A DNA stretch of 64,000 nucleotides from Enterobacter chuandaensis (GCF_003594915.1 NZ_QZCS01000020.1:16960-80959), one strand, 5' to 3'; counted from the stretch's first letter, positions 19,763 through 30,846 are shown. Numbers and translations are program-made. Notes: a model not told the origin generated them from the letters alone.

Positions 19763-20466
19763 ACGCGTTCAATCCAGCGCTCCAGCAGCTCGGGCAGCAT
19801 CAGGGCGATCTCCTGCAGCAGGTGCGTGGCTTGCCCCTGCTCATAGTGGTGCGCGTCGCGGCTGGTAAATAATATTACCCCCAGGTCGCCATCGCGCCCC
19901 ATCAGCGACATCGCCACCGAGCCAATCGCTTTGGCTTCCGGTAACACCACCAGCAGCTCAGGCCCGTTCAGCGGCCCCAGATAGTGGTGCTCATGGCCCA
20001 GGCGCTGAATGCGCAGCGGCTCAAACGCCTGACGGCTGAGCGCCAGATGGGTAAACCCCGACGGTGCGCCAATGCGCCAGCGGTCAGGGAACAGACGAAT
20101 CGTTGCGCCCGCCAGCCCCAGCTCACGCGCCCAGCGGTGGAAGCGGCTGAGAAACTCTTCGAGGCTGTGCGCCGACGCCAGACGCGCCTGCAGGTGCAGA
20201 AGGCGATAGAACAGGCTTTCGTTGGTGCTGGCCTGCTCCATCAGCAGCGTCATGTTCTCTTCAAGCTGGTTGATGTGGTTACGCGAGCGCGCCATGTGCC
20301 ATTCGACCAGCGACACGGTCCCGCGAACCGGATGCGGCACGCGCATCTGTTCGACGACGCGTGCATTGCGAATAAAAAACTCAGGATTGTTCAGCAGATA
20401 ATCAACAACAGCGCTGTCGTCCAGTTCCGTCACTGTTTCCTGCAGTTCTTCCCCTGGTTGTTTCAT
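19759..20466 (-). CDS. yigA: DUF484 protein YigA
   Basis: A 235-residue GAF-like DUF484 protein whose function is unknown. It always sits between dapF and xerC in enteric bacteria. The N-terminal part has the conserved [22 protein letters not shown] helix, followed by a coiled segment and a GAF-like domain. Four-base overlaps with dapF (20463-20466) and xerC (19759-19762) show tight coupling. Confidence 0.94.
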   Translation of the reverse strand: MKQPGEELQETVTELDDSAVVDYLLNNPEFFIRNARVVEQMRVPHPVRGTVSLVEWHMARSRNHINQLEENMTLLMEQASTNESLFYRLLHLQARLASAHSLEEFLSRFHRWARELGLAGATIRLFPDRWRIGAPSGFTHLALSRQAFEPLRIQRLGHEHHYLGPLNGPELLVVLPEAKAIGSVAMSLMGRDGDLGVILFTSRDAHHYEQGQATHLLQEIALMLPELLERWIERV

Positions 20467-21287
20467 AGATGGATAAACCCGTCATAAACATGTGTCGCCG
20501 GGCCCGTCATATACAGTGGATGACCCGGTCCTTTCCAGGCGATATCAAGCCGACCGCCCGGTAACTCCACGCGAACCTCTTCCGCCAGTAACCCCTGAGA
20601 GATACCAACGGCGACAGCCGCACAGGCGCCGCTTCCGCAGGCCTGGGTTTCGCCCGCGCCGCGCTCGTAAACCCGCAGGCGAATGTGCTCACACTTCACC
20701 ACCTGCATAAAGCCGATGTTCGCGCGCTCCGGGAACCGCTCGTGGCTCTCCAGCACCGGGCCGAGCGTTTCGACCGCCGCGGTTTCCACGTCATCCACCT
20801 GAATCACGCAGTGCGGGTTACCCATCGAGACGACGCCGCACAATACTGTCTGCTCGGCCGCACGCATAATATAGGTCTTTTCCGCTTTGTTTGCGCGAAA
20901 CGGCACGGCGGAAGGCTCGAAGTTAGGCTCGCCCATATTGACGCGCACCAGCTCATCGTCGGTAACGCTGAGCACCATACGACCATTAGCGGTACTGACG
21001 CGGATATCGCGCTTGTTGGTCAGCCCTTTCAGGCGAACAAAACGGGCAAAACAGCGCGCGCCGTTGCCGCACTGGTTCACCTCACTGCCGTCCGCGTTAA
21101 AAATACGGTAGTGGAAATCGAGGTCGGGATCGTAGGGCGGCTCAACCACCAGCAGCTGATCGAACCCCACGCCCACGTGCCGATCCGCCAGGCGACGGAT
21201 CAGTTCCGGGGAGAAAAACACATTCTGCGTTACCGCGTCGACGACCATAAAATCGTTGCCAAGGCCATGCATTTTAGAGAACTGCAT
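20463..21287 (-). CDS. dapF: Diaminopimelate epimerase
   Basis: DapF converts LL- to meso-diaminopimelate for lysine and peptidoglycan synthesis. The 274 residues match E. coli. The two active-site cysteines lie in NQCGNGARC (Cys73) and ACGSGAC (near 217). The start [13 protein letters not shown] at 21287 is the family start; an ATG four codons upstream was not used. It follows lptM after 35 bp. Confidence 0.98.
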   Translation of the reverse strand: MQFSKMHGLGNDFMVVDAVTQNVFFSPELIRRLADRHVGVGFDQLLVVEPPYDPDLDFHYRIFNADGSEVNQCGNGARCFARFVRLKGLTNKRDIRVSTANGRMVLSVTDDELVRVNMGEPNFEPSAVPFRANKAEKTYIMRAAEQTVLCGVVSMGNPHCVIQVDDVETAAVETLGPVLESHERFPERANIGFMQVVKCEHIRLRVYERGAGETQACGSGACAAVAVGISQGLLAEEVRVELPGGRLDIAWKGPGHPLYMTGPATHVYDGFIHL

Positions 21288-21322
21288 CATTTGCTCCATT
21301 GCGCGGGTACAGAACGTTGTCG

Positions 21323-21526
21323 TCAGAGGTTAACCTGAGTCGGGCCACCGTTGTCGCCACGATCGTTAGTCTTTGGCGTGGAAGACTCAATGCCGCTATT
21401 CACCGGTTTTGTCGGCGGCGGTGCGATTTTATCCGCTGGCGGGAAGTAGAGTGGTCCCTTCAGTCCACAGCCGGTCAGGCTAAACAGCGTGATGAGAACG
21501 GCAAGCGTTCGGAAGACGTTTTTCAT
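21323..21526 (-). CDS. lptM: Outer membrane lipoprotein LptM (YifL)
   Basis: A 67-residue lipoprotein. The signal peptide ends in the lipobox LTGC with the acylated cysteine at residue 20, followed by [10 protein letters not shown]. In E. coli LptM (YifL) binds the LPS translocon LptD-LptE and promotes its oxidative maturation. The C-terminal tail is Pro/Asn-rich and less conserved. It heads the dapF operon and is divergent from cyaY. Confidence 0.94.
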   Translation of the reverse strand: MKNVFRTLAVLITLFSLTGCGLKGPLYFPPADKIAPPPTKPVNSGIESSTPKTNDRGDNGGPTQVNL

Positions 21527-21661
21527 TATAAAGTTGCTCGTAAGTTCAAATCTGTTTCTATCATCGCAGGAGAAGACACAAAAGCAAGAGTTTGCCGCTT
21601 TCCTGCAACGGGAATTATTTAGCGTTATACTGCCGCCATCACGAAAAACAGGAACAAAACC

Positions 21662-21982
21662 ATGAACGACAGTGAATTCCATCGCCTTGCCGACACCCTG
21701 TGGATGACCATCGAAGAACGTATCGACGACTGGGACGGCGACAGCGATATCGATTGTGAAATCAACGGCGGCATTCTGACCCTGAGCTTCGAAAACGGCA
21801 GCAAAATTATTATTAACCGCCAGGAGCCGCTTCACCAGGTGTGGCTGGCGGCCAAACAGGGCGGCTATCACTTTGATTTGAAGGGTGACGAGTGGGTTTG
21901 CGACCGCAGCGGCGAAACGTTCTGGGATCTGCTGGAGCAGGCGGCGACGGCGCAGGCGGGTGAGGATGTGAGTTTCAGGTAG
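21662..21982 (+). CDS. cyaY: Frataxin homologue CyaY
   Basis: CyaY binds iron and modulates IscS-dependent iron-sulfur cluster assembly. The 106 residues match E. coli. An acidic first helix ([28 protein letters not shown]) provides the iron-binding ridge, and the sheet contains [21 protein letters not shown]. It is divergent from lptM and convergent with cyaA, with a paired REP element between the last two. Confidence 0.98.
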   Translation: MNDSEFHRLADTLWMTIEERIDDWDGDSDIDCEINGGILTLSFENGSKIIINRQEPLHQVWLAAKQGGYHFDLKGDEWVCDRSGETFWDLLEQAATAQAGEDVSFR

Positions 21983-21989
21983 TTTTGTT

Positions 21990-22066
21990 GCCCGGTGGCG
22001 GCTACGCCTTACCGGGCCTACAACGGCTCGAACCGTAGGCCGGGTAAGGCGTAGCCGCCACCCGGC
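21990..22066. repeat. Paired, inverted REP elements (BIME) between cyaY and cyaA
   Basis: One REP unit (21990-22020) is followed by a near-perfect inverted copy (22036-22066) with a 15-bp spacer. Together they can fold into a long hairpin. The pair sits between two convergent genes, the usual place for such elements. Confidence 0.88.
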
Positions 22067-22074
22067 GAAAAGCC

Positions 22075-24618
22075 TCAGGAAAAATACTGCTGCAACAGCG
22101 GTGCGGTATCCTGGTTCGCAGGCACGGCAGGGGCAATCGCCTGCGTACGGAACGGGATCACCTGCGCTCGCCCATCCACATTCACAATCTGGTAGAACTG
22201 CGGCAGGTTGAAGTTGATAAAGCTGGAGCCGTAGGTGAAACGGTCATGCGAGGAAGAGTAGAAGCGGCTGACGTCGCGCACCAGCTCCTCTTTGCTGCCT
22301 TCACAGTGGTGATACACCTCGGCACGGTTGGTCTCATCCAGAATGTAGATGTTGAACCCGGCATCGTCGCCCGACTCTTCAAAGAAGAACTGAATAATCC
22401 CTTCGCTCGCAAAGCCGTCCACTACCTGTGGCAGCTTGACGTGGTTGGTTTCCACCTGAACCGACAGGCCGTGCAGCTTGTTGTGCGAAATCGCGCCGTA
22501 GAACTCGATAGCGTTTTCCAGCTTCTGGACCGACACGTTCAGACGCTCGAAGAACAGGCCCCAGGTCTGGCCTGAGACGCGCAGCGCTTTAAAGCGTCCG
22601 GTCTCCTGACGGGTACTGGAGAGACGCAGTTCGATACATTCGGAGACCAGCTGCTGCACGCGGGTACGAATTAAACCGCGCAGGTGCTGGCTGTAGCAGA
22701 ACACTTCGACGCTGTCCGGCGGCGCGGCGTCCTGGTGCATCTTGCCGAGAATGGTTTTCAGCGCTTCGATCATCGCCTGCTCGCCGTTGAAGTGCAGGGT
22801 ACGCACTTCGTTCCACGAGTTGCGGTACAGCAGGTCTACGCTGCCCACCAGGCAGTTTTGCTGCTCGCCAAAGCTGAAAACGTCCAGCTTGCGGAAGTCA
22901 AAATGGACCACCTGATTGCGGAAGGCCGCCGTCGGGTCGTACTCCAGGTTGACGATAATCGCCAGATGGCGGATCTCGCACGGGCTGTAGAGCGCTTTTG
23001 GCGTTGGCGCTGGCAGACGCAGCGGGAAGTGGTGCGAAACATCGGCAACCATCTCCTGCAGCTTGGCTAAATCGACGACCTCGTTGCCCTTGATAAACAG
23101 GCGCGTGCGCGAGGTCAACAGGCCGTTAAACCAGGCCCACGCCACCAGCTTGTTCAGGTAGCGGTTATATTCCAGCGGCTGATGGCTGATGATGGAGTCC
23201 ATGCTTGGCGCACGGTTGTACAGATACCACCCGGTGCGGTTTGCGCGGCCCGGCGGCACGTAGATAAAGGTCAGGTTTGGTTCAGACAGGTCAGGCGAAA
23301 TCTGCGGGTTAACCAGGGTCACTTTGCCCGGCAGCGCTTCAAACGCGGCGTACAGCTTACGGGTCAATACACCGATATCCTGCGGGCTGGCGGACACGCT
23401 GAGGTTATTGCGGCGCGCAAAGCGGATCAGGTTACGATAGCTTTGCATCATCGCGTCGAGCAGTTCGTTGTGCGCTTCACGCACCTGATCGATCTTCCAG
23501 TTGGCGCGGTTATCGAGCATGGACAGACGCGCTTCGTCCCATCCCCACTCTTTCACTAACTGACTGACCACTTCACGACGCCAGCCCACACAGGCGCGCT
23601 CGCGGCTCAGCTTTTCACAAACTTTGAGATAGAAACATCGACGCACCAGGTCAAGGCGCGTGGAATCATCAATGGCTTTCAGGTATTCGGTAACGCGTTC
23701 CAGCATCATGCAGTAGGCATCGAGCCCGTAAGAGACAATTTCCCCGTCGTGAAGACGCTGCTTGATATCTTTCGCCAGCAGGCGCGGCGTAGGGTATTCC
23801 CAGGAATAGGCTTCCAGCAGCAGCGTTTTCAGCACCGCTTTATACGGTGAGTCGATGCTCTTATAGAGCTGCCAGAGGCTTGCGCCAAAATACTCTTCGG
23901 CGGACAGGGAGCTGAGGCCGCCCAGATCCAGCCATTCGTTTGGCGTCAGTACGCCCTGCGCGTAAAGCGACATGACGTAGTCGTCGTAATGCTCTTCTTC
24001 TTCGCACGGGACCATATTCCACAGAATACGCTTCCCGGCCAGACGAACGGCAGTACGGTAAAATTCATCCAGCAACAGGATGTGCTGAGTCGAGCCGCAG
24101 TCTTCACCACCCAGACTGCCGCTTTCGTTATGACGGAAACGGTTTTCATCAATCAGGAAGAAGCTCACTTCCACGCCGAGCGACGCCGCCCAGCTCTCCA
24201 GCAGGCTACATTTACGCTGCAGCAGCTGGCGCTCTTCGTTATCGAGCCAGGATTGATGGCAGACCCAGATATCCAGGTCTGAAGAACAGCTCTGCCCTAC
24301 CGATGAGGTACTTCCCATCGAGTAAACGCCGGTAATCGGCAGCTCACCTTTCGGGGATTCCTGCGGCGGCATGCCGCGGTAGAGTTCCAGTTCGTTCAGA
24401 TAATGCTGTTGGGTTTCATCAGGCGTGAAGAGGCAAATGCCCTGGGGAACGTTACCATCGAGGTAGCCCGGCATCAGCGGATGGTGATAGTGCAATAATG
24501 TCGGCAGCAGACTGTACACCTGCTGGAAAGCAGGGCCCATGGCAGCAAGCGCGCGATCCACACGCAGTTGATTTATGGCATCCAGTCTCTGTTTCAGAGT
24601 CTCAATATAGAGGTACAA
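22075..24618 (-). CDS. cyaA: Class I adenylate cyclase
   Basis: CyaA makes cAMP, the ligand of CRP. The 847 residues match E. coli (848). The N-terminal catalytic domain has the nucleotidyltransferase motif [18 protein letters not shown] with Asp114 and Asp116; the C-terminal half is the regulatory region that responds to the glucose phosphotransferase system. The start codon is TTG, as in E. coli, where it keeps translation low. A CRP site overlaps the promoter region, consistent with feedback repression by CRP-cAMP. Confidence 0.98.
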   Translation of the reverse strand: MYLYIETLKQRLDAINQLRVDRALAAMGPAFQQVYSLLPTLLHYHHPLMPGYLDGNVPQGICLFTPDETQQHYLNELELYRGMPPQESPKGELPITGVYSMGSTSSVGQSCSSDLDIWVCHQSWLDNEERQLLQRKCSLLESWAASLGVEVSFFLIDENRFRHNESGSLGGEDCGSTQHILLLDEFYRTAVRLAGKRILWNMVPCEEEEHYDDYVMSLYAQGVLTPNEWLDLGGLSSLSAEEYFGASLWQLYKSIDSPYKAVLKTLLLEAYSWEYPTPRLLAKDIKQRLHDGEIVSYGLDAYCMMLERVTEYLKAIDDSTRLDLVRRCFYLKVCEKLSRERACVGWRREVVSQLVKEWGWDEARLSMLDNRANWKIDQVREAHNELLDAMMQSYRNLIRFARRNNLSVSASPQDIGVLTRKLYAAFEALPGKVTLVNPQISPDLSEPNLTFIYVPPGRANRTGWYLYNRAPSMDSIISHQPLEYNRYLNKLVAWAWFNGLLTSRTRLFIKGNEVVDLAKLQEMVADVSHHFPLRLPAPTPKALYSPCEIRHLAIIVNLEYDPTAAFRNQVVHFDFRKLDVFSFGEQQNCLVGSVDLLYRNSWNEVRTLHFNGEQAMIEALKTILGKMHQDAAPPDSVEVFCYSQHLRGLIRTRVQQLVSECIELRLSSTRQETGRFKALRVSGQTWGLFFERLNVSVQKLENAIEFYGAISHNKLHGLSVQVETNHVKLPQVVDGFASEGIIQFFFEESGDDAGFNIYILDETNRAEVYHHCEGSKEELVRDVSRFYSSSHDRFTYGSSFINFNLPQFYQIVNVDGRAQVIPFRTQAIAPAVPANQDTAPLLQQYFS

Positions 24619-24968
24619 GACGTATCGCCTGATGTTTCCGGGTGTCGTAAGCTATTCAAAACACGAATAACAGCGAGCCCGCAGTATTTCAAAAAGATAA
24701 CCGTTACCCTTTTTTCGCCCTTATCATTATGGTGGTACCGACGAAAAAATGGTCTAAAACGTGATCAATTTAACACCTTGCCGGTTGACCGTAAAGAAAG
24801 ATGCGCTACATACAAGTGTAGCACCGTTCTGTACGTGTAAATTCCTGAATACGGCTACGGCTGACGAATACGCCGCCTTGTCCCTCTCACGCTTCATCAA
24901 CCGTAAAACTGCCATCCCAGAGTCAACAATGTTAGGATGGTTAGCGATTGATAATGACGGTAACAAGC
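24619..24968. other. Divergent control region between cyaA and hemC
   Basis: A 350-bp stretch holding the promoters of cyaA (minus strand) and hemC (plus strand). The only site I can name is the CRP box at 24760-24775. Short open frames in it show no similarity to anything I recognise. Confidence 0.6.
24760..24775. promoter_or_regulatory. CRP-binding site of the cyaA promoter
   Basis: CGTGATCAATTTAACA: the left half matches GTGA and the right half is degenerate. The surrounding sequence is the same as I recall for the CRP site over the cyaA P2 promoter of E. coli, where CRP represses. Confidence 0.7.
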
Positions 24969-25910
24969 ATGTTAGACAATGTTTTGAGAATTGCCACACG
25001 CCAAAGCCCTCTCGCGCTCTGGCAGGCACATTATGTTAAGCAGCGCCTTGAAGCCTGCCACAGTGGATTGCGCGTCGAGCTGGTGCCGATGGTCACGCGC
25101 GGTGACGTGATCCTGGATACGCCACTGGCGAAAGTGGGCGGCAAGGGCCTGTTTGTCAAAGAGCTGGAACTGGCATTGCTTGAGAACCGCGCCGATATCG
25201 CCGTTCATTCGATGAAGGACGTGCCCGTCGAGTTCCCGGAAGGGCTGGGGCTGGTGACCATCTGCGAGCGCGAAGATCCGCGCGATGCGTTTGTCTCTAA
25301 CCACTATGACTCCCTCGACGCGCTGCCAGAAGGTAGCGTGGTTGGCACGTCCAGTTTACGCCGTCAGTGTCAGCTGGCAGAGCGTCGTCCTGACCTTATC
25401 ATCCGCTCGCTGCGCGGTAACGTCGGCACGCGTCTGGGCAAGCTGGATAACGGCGATTACGATGCCATTATTCTTGCCGTTGCTGGCCTGAAGCGCCTGG
25501 GGCTGGAGGAACGTATTCGCGTGGCGCTGCCGCCAGAGCTGTCGCTGCCGGCCGTCGGCCAGGGTGCCGTCGGCATTGAGTGCCGTCTGGACGATGCGCG
25601 CACCCGCGAACTGCTCGCCCCGCTGAACCATGACGAGACCGCTATTCGCGTAAAAGCCGAGCGGGCGATGAACACCCGCCTCGAAGGAGGGTGTCAGGTG
25701 CCGATTGGCAGCTATGCTGAATTAACAGACGGTGAACTGTGGCTGCGCGCGCTGGTGGGCGCCCCGGACGGTTCGCAGATGGTGCGCGGCGAACGTCGCG
25801 GCAAGCCGCAGGATGCCGAGCAGCTTGGCGTGTCGCTGGCGGAAGAGTTGCTGAATAACGGCGCGCGTGAAATTCTGACCGAGGTCTATAACGGAGAACC
25901 CCCAGCATGA
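24969..25910 (+). CDS. hemC: Porphobilinogen deaminase
   Basis: HemC joins four porphobilinogens into hydroxymethylbilane. The 313 residues match E. coli. The dipyrromethane cofactor is attached to Cys242 in [11 protein letters not shown], and the catalytic Asp84 is in HSMKDVP. The ATG at 24969 ([14 protein letters not shown]) is used; a start seven codons earlier is less likely. First gene of hemCDXY; its stop overlaps hemD by four bases. Confidence 0.97.
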   Translation: MLDNVLRIATRQSPLALWQAHYVKQRLEACHSGLRVELVPMVTRGDVILDTPLAKVGGKGLFVKELELALLENRADIAVHSMKDVPVEFPEGLGLVTICEREDPRDAFVSNHYDSLDALPEGSVVGTSSLRRQCQLAERRPDLIIRSLRGNVGTRLGKLDNGDYDAIILAVAGLKRLGLEERIRVALPPELSLPAVGQGAVGIECRLDDARTRELLAPLNHDETAIRVKAERAMNTRLEGGCQVPIGSYAELTDGELWLRALVGAPDGSQMVRGERRGKPQDAEQLGVSLAEELLNNGAREILTEVYNGEPPA

Positions 25911-26647
25911 GTATTCTTGTCACCCGCCCTTCTCCCGCAGGAGAGCAGTTAGTGAGCCGTCTGCGCGCACTGGGGCAGGTGGCCTGGAGTTTTCCGCTGA
26001 TTGAATTCTCCCCCGGTCGGGAGCTCTCTGCGCTCGCCGACCAGATGAATACCCTGCAGGACGGCGACCTGCTGTTTGCGCTATCGCAGCATGCCGTGGA
26101 ATTTGCCCACGCGCAGCTGCAACAGGCGGGGACACGCTGGCCGACCGCTCCGCGCTACTTCGCTATCGGCAGAACCACCGCGCTGGCCCTACATACCGTG
26201 AGTGGAACAGACGTTCGCTACCCGTTGGATCGGGAAATCAGCGAAGTCTTGCTACAATTACCTGAATTACAAACTATTGCCGGAAAGCGCGCGCTTATTT
26301 TGCGCGGCAACGGTGGCCGCGAACTGCTGGGCGAAACGCTGCGCGAACGCGGGGCTGACGTCACGTTTGTCGAGTGCTACCAGCGCTGTGCGAAACACTA
26401 CGACGGCGCGGAAGAGGCGATGCGCTGGCACGCGCGCGGCATTAATACGCTAGTGGTTACCAGCGGTGAAATGTTACAACAGCTTTGGTCGCTGATACCG
26501 CGTTGGTATCGCGAAAACTGGTTACTCCGCTGTCGGCTTCTGGTCGTCAGTGAGCGTCTGGCGAACCTCGCCCGGGAACTGGGCTGGCAGGATATTCGGA
26601 TCGCTGATAACGCCGACAACGATGCGCTGCTGCGCGCATTACAATAA
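25907..26647 (+). CDS. hemD: Uroporphyrinogen-III synthase
   Basis: HemD closes hydroxymethylbilane with inversion of ring D to give uroporphyrinogen III. It is a poorly conserved two-lobed protein of 246 residues, as in E. coli. The segments [14 protein letters not shown] and [11 protein letters not shown], and the second-lobe [12 protein letters not shown], mark the family. The ATGA overlap with hemC points to translational coupling. Confidence 0.96.
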   Translation: MSILVTRPSPAGEQLVSRLRALGQVAWSFPLIEFSPGRELSALADQMNTLQDGDLLFALSQHAVEFAHAQLQQAGTRWPTAPRYFAIGRTTALALHTVSGTDVRYPLDREISEVLLQLPELQTIAGKRALILRGNGGRELLGETLRERGADVTFVECYQRCAKHYDGAEEAMRWHARGINTLVVTSGEMLQQLWSLIPRWYRENWLLRCRLLVVSERLANLARELGWQDIRIADNADNDALLRALQ

Positions 26648-26667
26648 CTCTCAAATGGGAAGCCATA

Positions 26668-27858
26668 ATGACGGAACACGAAAAATCCTCCGCCGTGGTT
26701 GAAGAGACCAGGGAGACTGTGGAGACGACGCCACAGCCAGAGACGACGACTGAGAAAACCGCTGAGAAGAAAAACGGCAGCAACAAAACCAGCCTCGCGC
26801 TGAGCGCGATTGCCATCGCCATTGCGCTGGCCGCAGGCGTTGGCCTGTATGGTCTGGTGAAGCAACAGGGCTCCAACCAGACGGCCACCAGCGATGCGCT
26901 GGTGAATCAGCTCACTGCCCTGCAAAAAGCCCAGGAAACGCAGAAAACCGAGCTGGAAGCGGTGATTAAGCAGCAGGCCGCCGCGCTTGCCGAGGCGAAC
27001 AGCAAACAGGAAGAGCTGACCAAACAGCTGGGCGACGTGCAGCAGAAAGTCGCTACGATTTCCGGCACCGATGCCAAAACCTGGCTGCTCTCGCAGGCCG
27101 ATTTCCTCGTTAAACTCGCCGGGCGTAAACTGTGGAGCGATCAGGACGTGACCACCGCCGCCGCGCTGCTGAAAAGCGCCGATGCGAGCCTGGCCGACAT
27201 GAACGACCCGAGCCTCATTACCGCGCGCCGTGCGATTACCGAAGATATCGCCAGCCTCTCCGCTGTTTCACAGGTGGATTACGACGGCATTATCCTCAAG
27301 GTGAACCAGCTTTCGAATCAAATAGATAATCTGCAGCTGGCGGATAACAACGACGACGACTCCCCGATGGACTCTGACGGTACCGAGCTGTCCAGCTCCC
27401 TGAGCGAATGGCGCATAAACCTGCAGAAAAGCTGGCAGAACTTTATGGACAGCTTCATTACCATCCGTCGCCGCGATGAAACCGCCGTGCCGCTGCTGGC
27501 GCCAAATCAGGATATCTACCTGCGCGAAAACATCCGTTCCCGGCTGCTGGTCGCGGCGCAGGCCGTGCCGCGCCATCAGGAAGAGACCTACAAGCAGGCG
27601 CTGGATAACGTCTCGACGTGGGTACGTGCGTATTACAATACTGATGACGCGACGACGACCGCGTTCCTCGAAGATATCGACAAGCTGAGCCAGCAGAACA
27701 TCACCATGAACGTGCCGGATAAGCTGGCCAGCCAGCCGATTCTGGAGAAGCTGATGCAGACGCGCGTGCGTAACCTGCTGGCGCAGCCGGGCGTTCCCGC
27801 CGAGCAGACTGGCACAGCGGCGGCACCAGCGCCTGAAAGCGCGCCACAGGGAGAGTAA
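26668..27858 (+). CDS. hemX: HemX membrane protein
   Basis: A 396-residue inner-membrane protein once thought to be a uroporphyrinogen methyltransferase; no methyltransferase motif is visible. An acidic, Thr/Glu-rich cytosolic N-terminus (about 40 residues) is followed by one transmembrane helix (about 41-64), a Gln/Lys/Glu-rich coiled coil and a periplasmic helical domain. The tail is Ala/Pro-rich. Its role in heme metabolism is unproven. It lies 20 bp after hemD and its stop overlaps the hemY start. Confidence 0.93.
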   Translation: MTEHEKSSAVVEETRETVETTPQPETTTEKTAEKKNGSNKTSLALSAIAIAIALAAGVGLYGLVKQQGSNQTATSDALVNQLTALQKAQETQKTELEAVIKQQAAALAEANSKQEELTKQLGDVQQKVATISGTDAKTWLLSQADFLVKLAGRKLWSDQDVTTAAALLKSADASLADMNDPSLITARRAITEDIASLSAVSQVDYDGIILKVNQLSNQIDNLQLADNNDDDSPMDSDGTELSSSLSEWRINLQKSWQNFMDSFITIRRRDETAVPLLAPNQDIYLRENIRSRLLVAAQAVPRHQEETYKQALDNVSTWVRAYYNTDDATTTAFLEDIDKLSQQNITMNVPDKLASQPILEKLMQTRVRNLLAQPGVPAEQTGTAAAPAPESAPQGE

Positions 27859-29060
27859 TGATGCTAAAAGTCCTTTTACTCTTCATCCTGCTGATCGCCG
27901 GGATCGTCCTGGGGCCGATGCTTGCGGGCCATCAGGGATACGTCCTGATCCAGACCGACAACTACAACATTGAAACCAGCGTAACGGGGCTGGCGATCGT
28001 TCTGATCCTCGGCGTCGTGGTTCTGCTTGCCGTTGAATGGATCCTGCGCCGTATTTTCCGTACCGGTGCCCATACACGCGGCTGGTTCGTTGGTCGTAAG
28101 CGTCGCCGCGCCCGTAAGCAAACGGAACAAGCACTGCTGAAGCTGGCCGAAGGCGATTATCAGCAGGTTGAAAAGCTGATGTCGAAAAACGCCGATCACG
28201 CAGAACAGCCGGTGGTGAACTATCTTCTGGCCGCCGAAGCGGCCCAGCAGCGCGGTGATGAAGCCCGCGCTAACCAGCATCTGGAACGTGCATCAGAACT
28301 GGCGTCTGGCGACCCGATCCCAGTAGAAATTACCCGCGTTCGCCTGCAGCTGGCGCGCAATGAGAACCACGCGGCGCGCCACGGCATTGACCGTCTGCTG
28401 GAAATCGCGCCACGTCACCCCGAAGTGCTGCGTCTTGCTGAACAGGCTTATATTCGTACCGGCGCGTGGGGCTCGCTGCTGGACATTATTCCGTCGATGG
28501 CCAAAGCCGAGGTGGGTGATGATGAGCATCGTGATGAGCTTCAGCGTCTGGCGTGGATTGGGCTGATGGATCAGGCGCGCGCCGATCTGGGCAGTGATGG
28601 TCTGAAAACCTGGTGGAAGAATCAGAGCCGGAAAACGCGTCAGCAGATCCCGCTACAGGTTGCCATGGCGGAACACCTTATTGAATGTGACGATCATGAC
28701 ACCGCGCAGGAGATCCTTCTCGACGGCCTGAAGCGCCAGTACGACGATCGTCTGGTGATGGTGATCCCGCGCCTGAAAACCAATAACCCTGAGCAGGTCG
28801 AAAAAGTGCTGCGCCAGCAGATTAAAACCGTCGGTGACCGTCCTCTGCTGTGGAGTACGCTGGGCCAGTCGCTGATGAAGCACGGCGAATGGCAGGAGGC
28901 GAGCCTCGCCTTCCGTGCGGCGCTGAAACAGCGTCCGGACGCGTTTGACTACGCGTGGCTTGCCGATACGCTGGACAAACAGCATAAGCCAGAAGAAGCC
29001 GCAGCCATGCGGCGTGATGGGCTGCTATTGACGCTGCAAAATAACGGAACGCAGCAGTAA
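27858..29060 (+). CDS. hemY: HemY, tetratricopeptide inner-membrane protein
   Basis: A 400-residue protein with two N-terminal membrane helices (about 1-20 and 41-62) and a cytosolic TPR-like helical region. Despite its name the enteric protein is not the protoporphyrinogen oxidase of Gram-positives; a role in late heme synthesis is assumed from the operon. The frame allows ATG at 27858, which shares its first base with the hemX stop (TAATG), or ATG at 27861, the start matching E. coli (MLKVLLLF). It ends at a strong terminator. Confidence 0.94.
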   Translation: MMLKVLLLFILLIAGIVLGPMLAGHQGYVLIQTDNYNIETSVTGLAIVLILGVVVLLAVEWILRRIFRTGAHTRGWFVGRKRRRARKQTEQALLKLAEGDYQQVEKLMSKNADHAEQPVVNYLLAAEAAQQRGDEARANQHLERASELASGDPIPVEITRVRLQLARNENHAARHGIDRLLEIAPRHPEVLRLAEQAYIRTGAWGSLLDIIPSMAKAEVGDDEHRDELQRLAWIGLMDQARADLGSDGLKTWWKNQSRKTRQQIPLQVAMAEHLIECDDHDTAQEILLDGLKRQYDDRLVMVIPRLKTNNPEQVEKVLRQQIKTVGDRPLLWSTLGQSLMKHGEWQEASLAFRAALKQRPDAFDYAWLADTLDKQHKPEEAAAMRRDGLLLTLQNNGTQQ

Positions 29061-29066
29061 TTCAGC

Positions 29067-29092
29067 AGGAGGCCAGACGGCCTCCTTTTTTT
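29067..29092 (+). terminator. Terminator of the hemCDXY operon
   Basis: AGGAGGCC, AGAC loop, GGCCTCCT, then seven T residues (stem 29067-29086). Placed six bases after the hemY stop. Confidence 0.92.
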
Positions 29093-29181
29093 ATCAAGGT
29101 TCTCCTGCTACATTCTTTACACCGACAACTGCAAACGAACCCGCCAATGTAACGATATCTTTTCATTAACCTTTTTTCGCA

Positions 29182-29200
29182 CATGCGCGATTTGCGCATG
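29182..29200. promoter_or_regulatory. Inverted repeat in front of the MFS gene
   Basis: CATGCGC-GATTT-GCGCATG, a perfect 7-bp inverted repeat with a 5-bp centre, 29 bp before the start codon. It could be a repressor operator or an RNA hairpin in the leader. No regulator gene lies next to it. Confidence 0.4.
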
Positions 29201-29229
29201 GACTAAATCGTTTCTGAAAGGAAATCGTC

Positions 29230-30441
29230 ATGAATTCGCTTTTGTACGCGTTTATTGAAGCGCTGCGCTGCCATCGCTGGCTGCGCCTGCTTGCCTGTGC
29301 TTTTATCTTCTCTTCTCTGGGAAATGGGTTAACCCAGGTCGTCGTCTTCGGCCTGCTGTTAGCGTGGTCGGCCCCGCCAGCGCTACTGACCCTCGCTTTT
29401 CTGTTCGCCACGGTTCCGGGGTTTATCGGCAGCATACTCGGCGAAAGGCTGTGTTCGCGCTATTCTCCGGTATCTCTGCTGATATTGACCGAAGGACTGG
29501 GCTTACTTGCCCTGCTCTTCCCCCTGCTTGGCGTGGGTTATCATAGTGTTGCAGCGTTACTCGCCGTGCAGTCCACCGAAGCGCTGCTCAGCGGGATAAG
29601 CTGGCCCGCCCTGACGCTGCTCTTCAAGCGTGGCCTTAGCGAAACGGAACTGCCTGCCGCCACCTGCCTGGAAAATGTGATTTTTGCGTCTCAGGTGTTG
29701 TTAGGTACCGGGCTGGGCGTGGTGCTTTTTCCGAAGATACCCGTGTTCGCCTTGCTGACCATTGATGCCATCAGCTTTCTCGGGTCGCTGGTCATGTTAT
29801 GGCTGGCAGGACGCCTGCTTTCTTCGGCGTCACGCACCGGCCATGTGGAGAAAGGGGCTTCAGCGACATTGCGCTGGCAGACATTGACCGTTCGGCAGAA
29901 ACGCAGCTTGCTCATTTTGCCGGCGCTGGCCGCCGTCGGGTCACCCGCGATGGCGCTTCTTCCGGCGCTGGCCCAGCAGCTCCGTCCTCAGGATGCGGCG
30001 GGCCTTGCTCTGCCTCTGCTTTTCGCAAGAAGTATGGGGCAGCTTTGCGGTCCTTTGCTGCTGAAAAGAGACAGCCTGACGCGTTTTGCGGCTCATACGC
30101 CGCGACTGTTGCTTTGCCTCGGCATCTTTCTGGCCGCTTATGGAATGCTGCCGTTTATGGCCGGCTGGACAGGGTATGCGCTGGGGATGATCTTTGTCGC
30201 GCATTTGGCCTCAAACGTGCTCTTTGCGGCGGGTACGTTTGGCGTGCTCAGTAGTTTTCAGGCCACGCAAACCGCTGTAGCCAGCGGTAAAGCCTGGCGC
30301 TGGCAAACGCTCAGTGCCTCTCTTTTTACCGGATTAGCCGCGATCGCGGCATCAGGGTTTGGCTCAGTACAGGCGCTTTATATGGTTTCGTCAGCGGCTC
30401 TGCTGATGGTTGCCCTCATCATGCGCTTTTATCGGGAATAA
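29230..30441 (+). CDS. MFS transporter, substrate unknown
   Basis: A 403-residue hydrophobic protein with about twelve predicted membrane helices and the major facilitator layout. The region after helix 2 (GSILGERLCSRYSPVSLLIL) is a degenerate form of the MFS loop 2-3 motif. A basic cytosolic loop (about residues 195-225, including TLTVRQKR) splits the two halves. An AAGGAAA ribosome-binding site precedes the ATG. E. coli has no gene between hemY and glmZ, so this is an accessory gene of the lineage. I do not recognise the substrate and assign no symbol. Confidence 0.85.
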   Translation: MNSLLYAFIEALRCHRWLRLLACAFIFSSLGNGLTQVVVFGLLLAWSAPPALLTLAFLFATVPGFIGSILGERLCSRYSPVSLLILTEGLGLLALLFPLLGVGYHSVAALLAVQSTEALLSGISWPALTLLFKRGLSETELPAATCLENVIFASQVLLGTGLGVVLFPKIPVFALLTIDAISFLGSLVMLWLAGRLLSSASRTGHVEKGASATLRWQTLTVRQKRSLLILPALAAVGSPAMALLPALAQQLRPQDAAGLALPLLFARSMGQLCGPLLLKRDSLTRFAAHTPRLLLCLGIFLAAYGMLPFMAGWTGYALGMIFVAHLASNVLFAAGTFGVLSSFQATQTAVASGKAWRWQTLSASLFTGLAAIAASGFGSVQALYMVSSAALLMVALIMRFYRE

Positions 30442-30444
30442 GGC

Positions 30445-30649
30445 ATAAAAAAACGCCTGCTATAAAAGCAGGCGTTAAAACAGGTCTGTAAGACAACATA
30501 TTTGGTGCTTCACTCAACGTTATGTCCATGGTGTCTGATGAGGCCGAAGCGACATCTGTCAGTGGACGATAAGCACCGTAAATGGCTCTGCGTCATTCCT
30601 GAGTTTATGAGGCACTAAGGCGAACATAAGAGATGGAATGAGCATCTAC
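30445..30649 (-). ncRNA. glmZ: Small regulatory RNA GlmZ
   Basis: GlmZ base-pairs with glmS mRNA, helped by Hfq, and activates synthesis of glucosamine-6-phosphate synthase; RapZ and RNase E process it. The minus strand from 30649 (5' GTAGATGCTCATTCC) to 30445 matches E. coli GlmZ along nearly its whole 205-base length, including the AACGTTGAGTGAAGCACC segment near the glmS-pairing/processing region. It ends in a terminator with stem AACGCCTGC/GCAGGCGTT (30452-30476) and seven T residues. In E. coli it also lies next to hemY. Confidence 0.95.
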
Positions 30650-30660
30650 ACGTATATTAT

Positions 30661-30677
30661 TGCACGTAACGTGCCAG
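30661..30677 (-). promoter_or_regulatory. Sigma-54-type promoter of glmZ
   Basis: On the minus strand TGGCAC-GTTAC-GTGCA has the GG and GC dinucleotides ten bases apart required for sigma-54 (-24/-12). The GC lies 13-14 bases from the GlmZ 5' end. An AT-rich ATAATAT just downstream could be an overlapping sigma-70 -10 box, as reported for E. coli glmZ. Confidence 0.75.
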
Positions 30678-30846
30678 ATTTACACGCAGAACTTTTACGT
30701 AGCGCAACATTTTAAGATAAAAGGAAATTATTCTATTAAGCAGCGTCTGAAGCCCGATAACGTATTGCCCGAGGCAGTAATATGTTGCCTGGAGGAGACG
30801 CTAAAAAGTAACAAAACGGAAAGTTATTTTTTTTCAGATGATTACA

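Noticed and set aside
28293..28529. Small antisense frames within hemY, hemX and other genes
   Set aside because: All are inside well-conserved coding sequences and share their codon-phase pattern.
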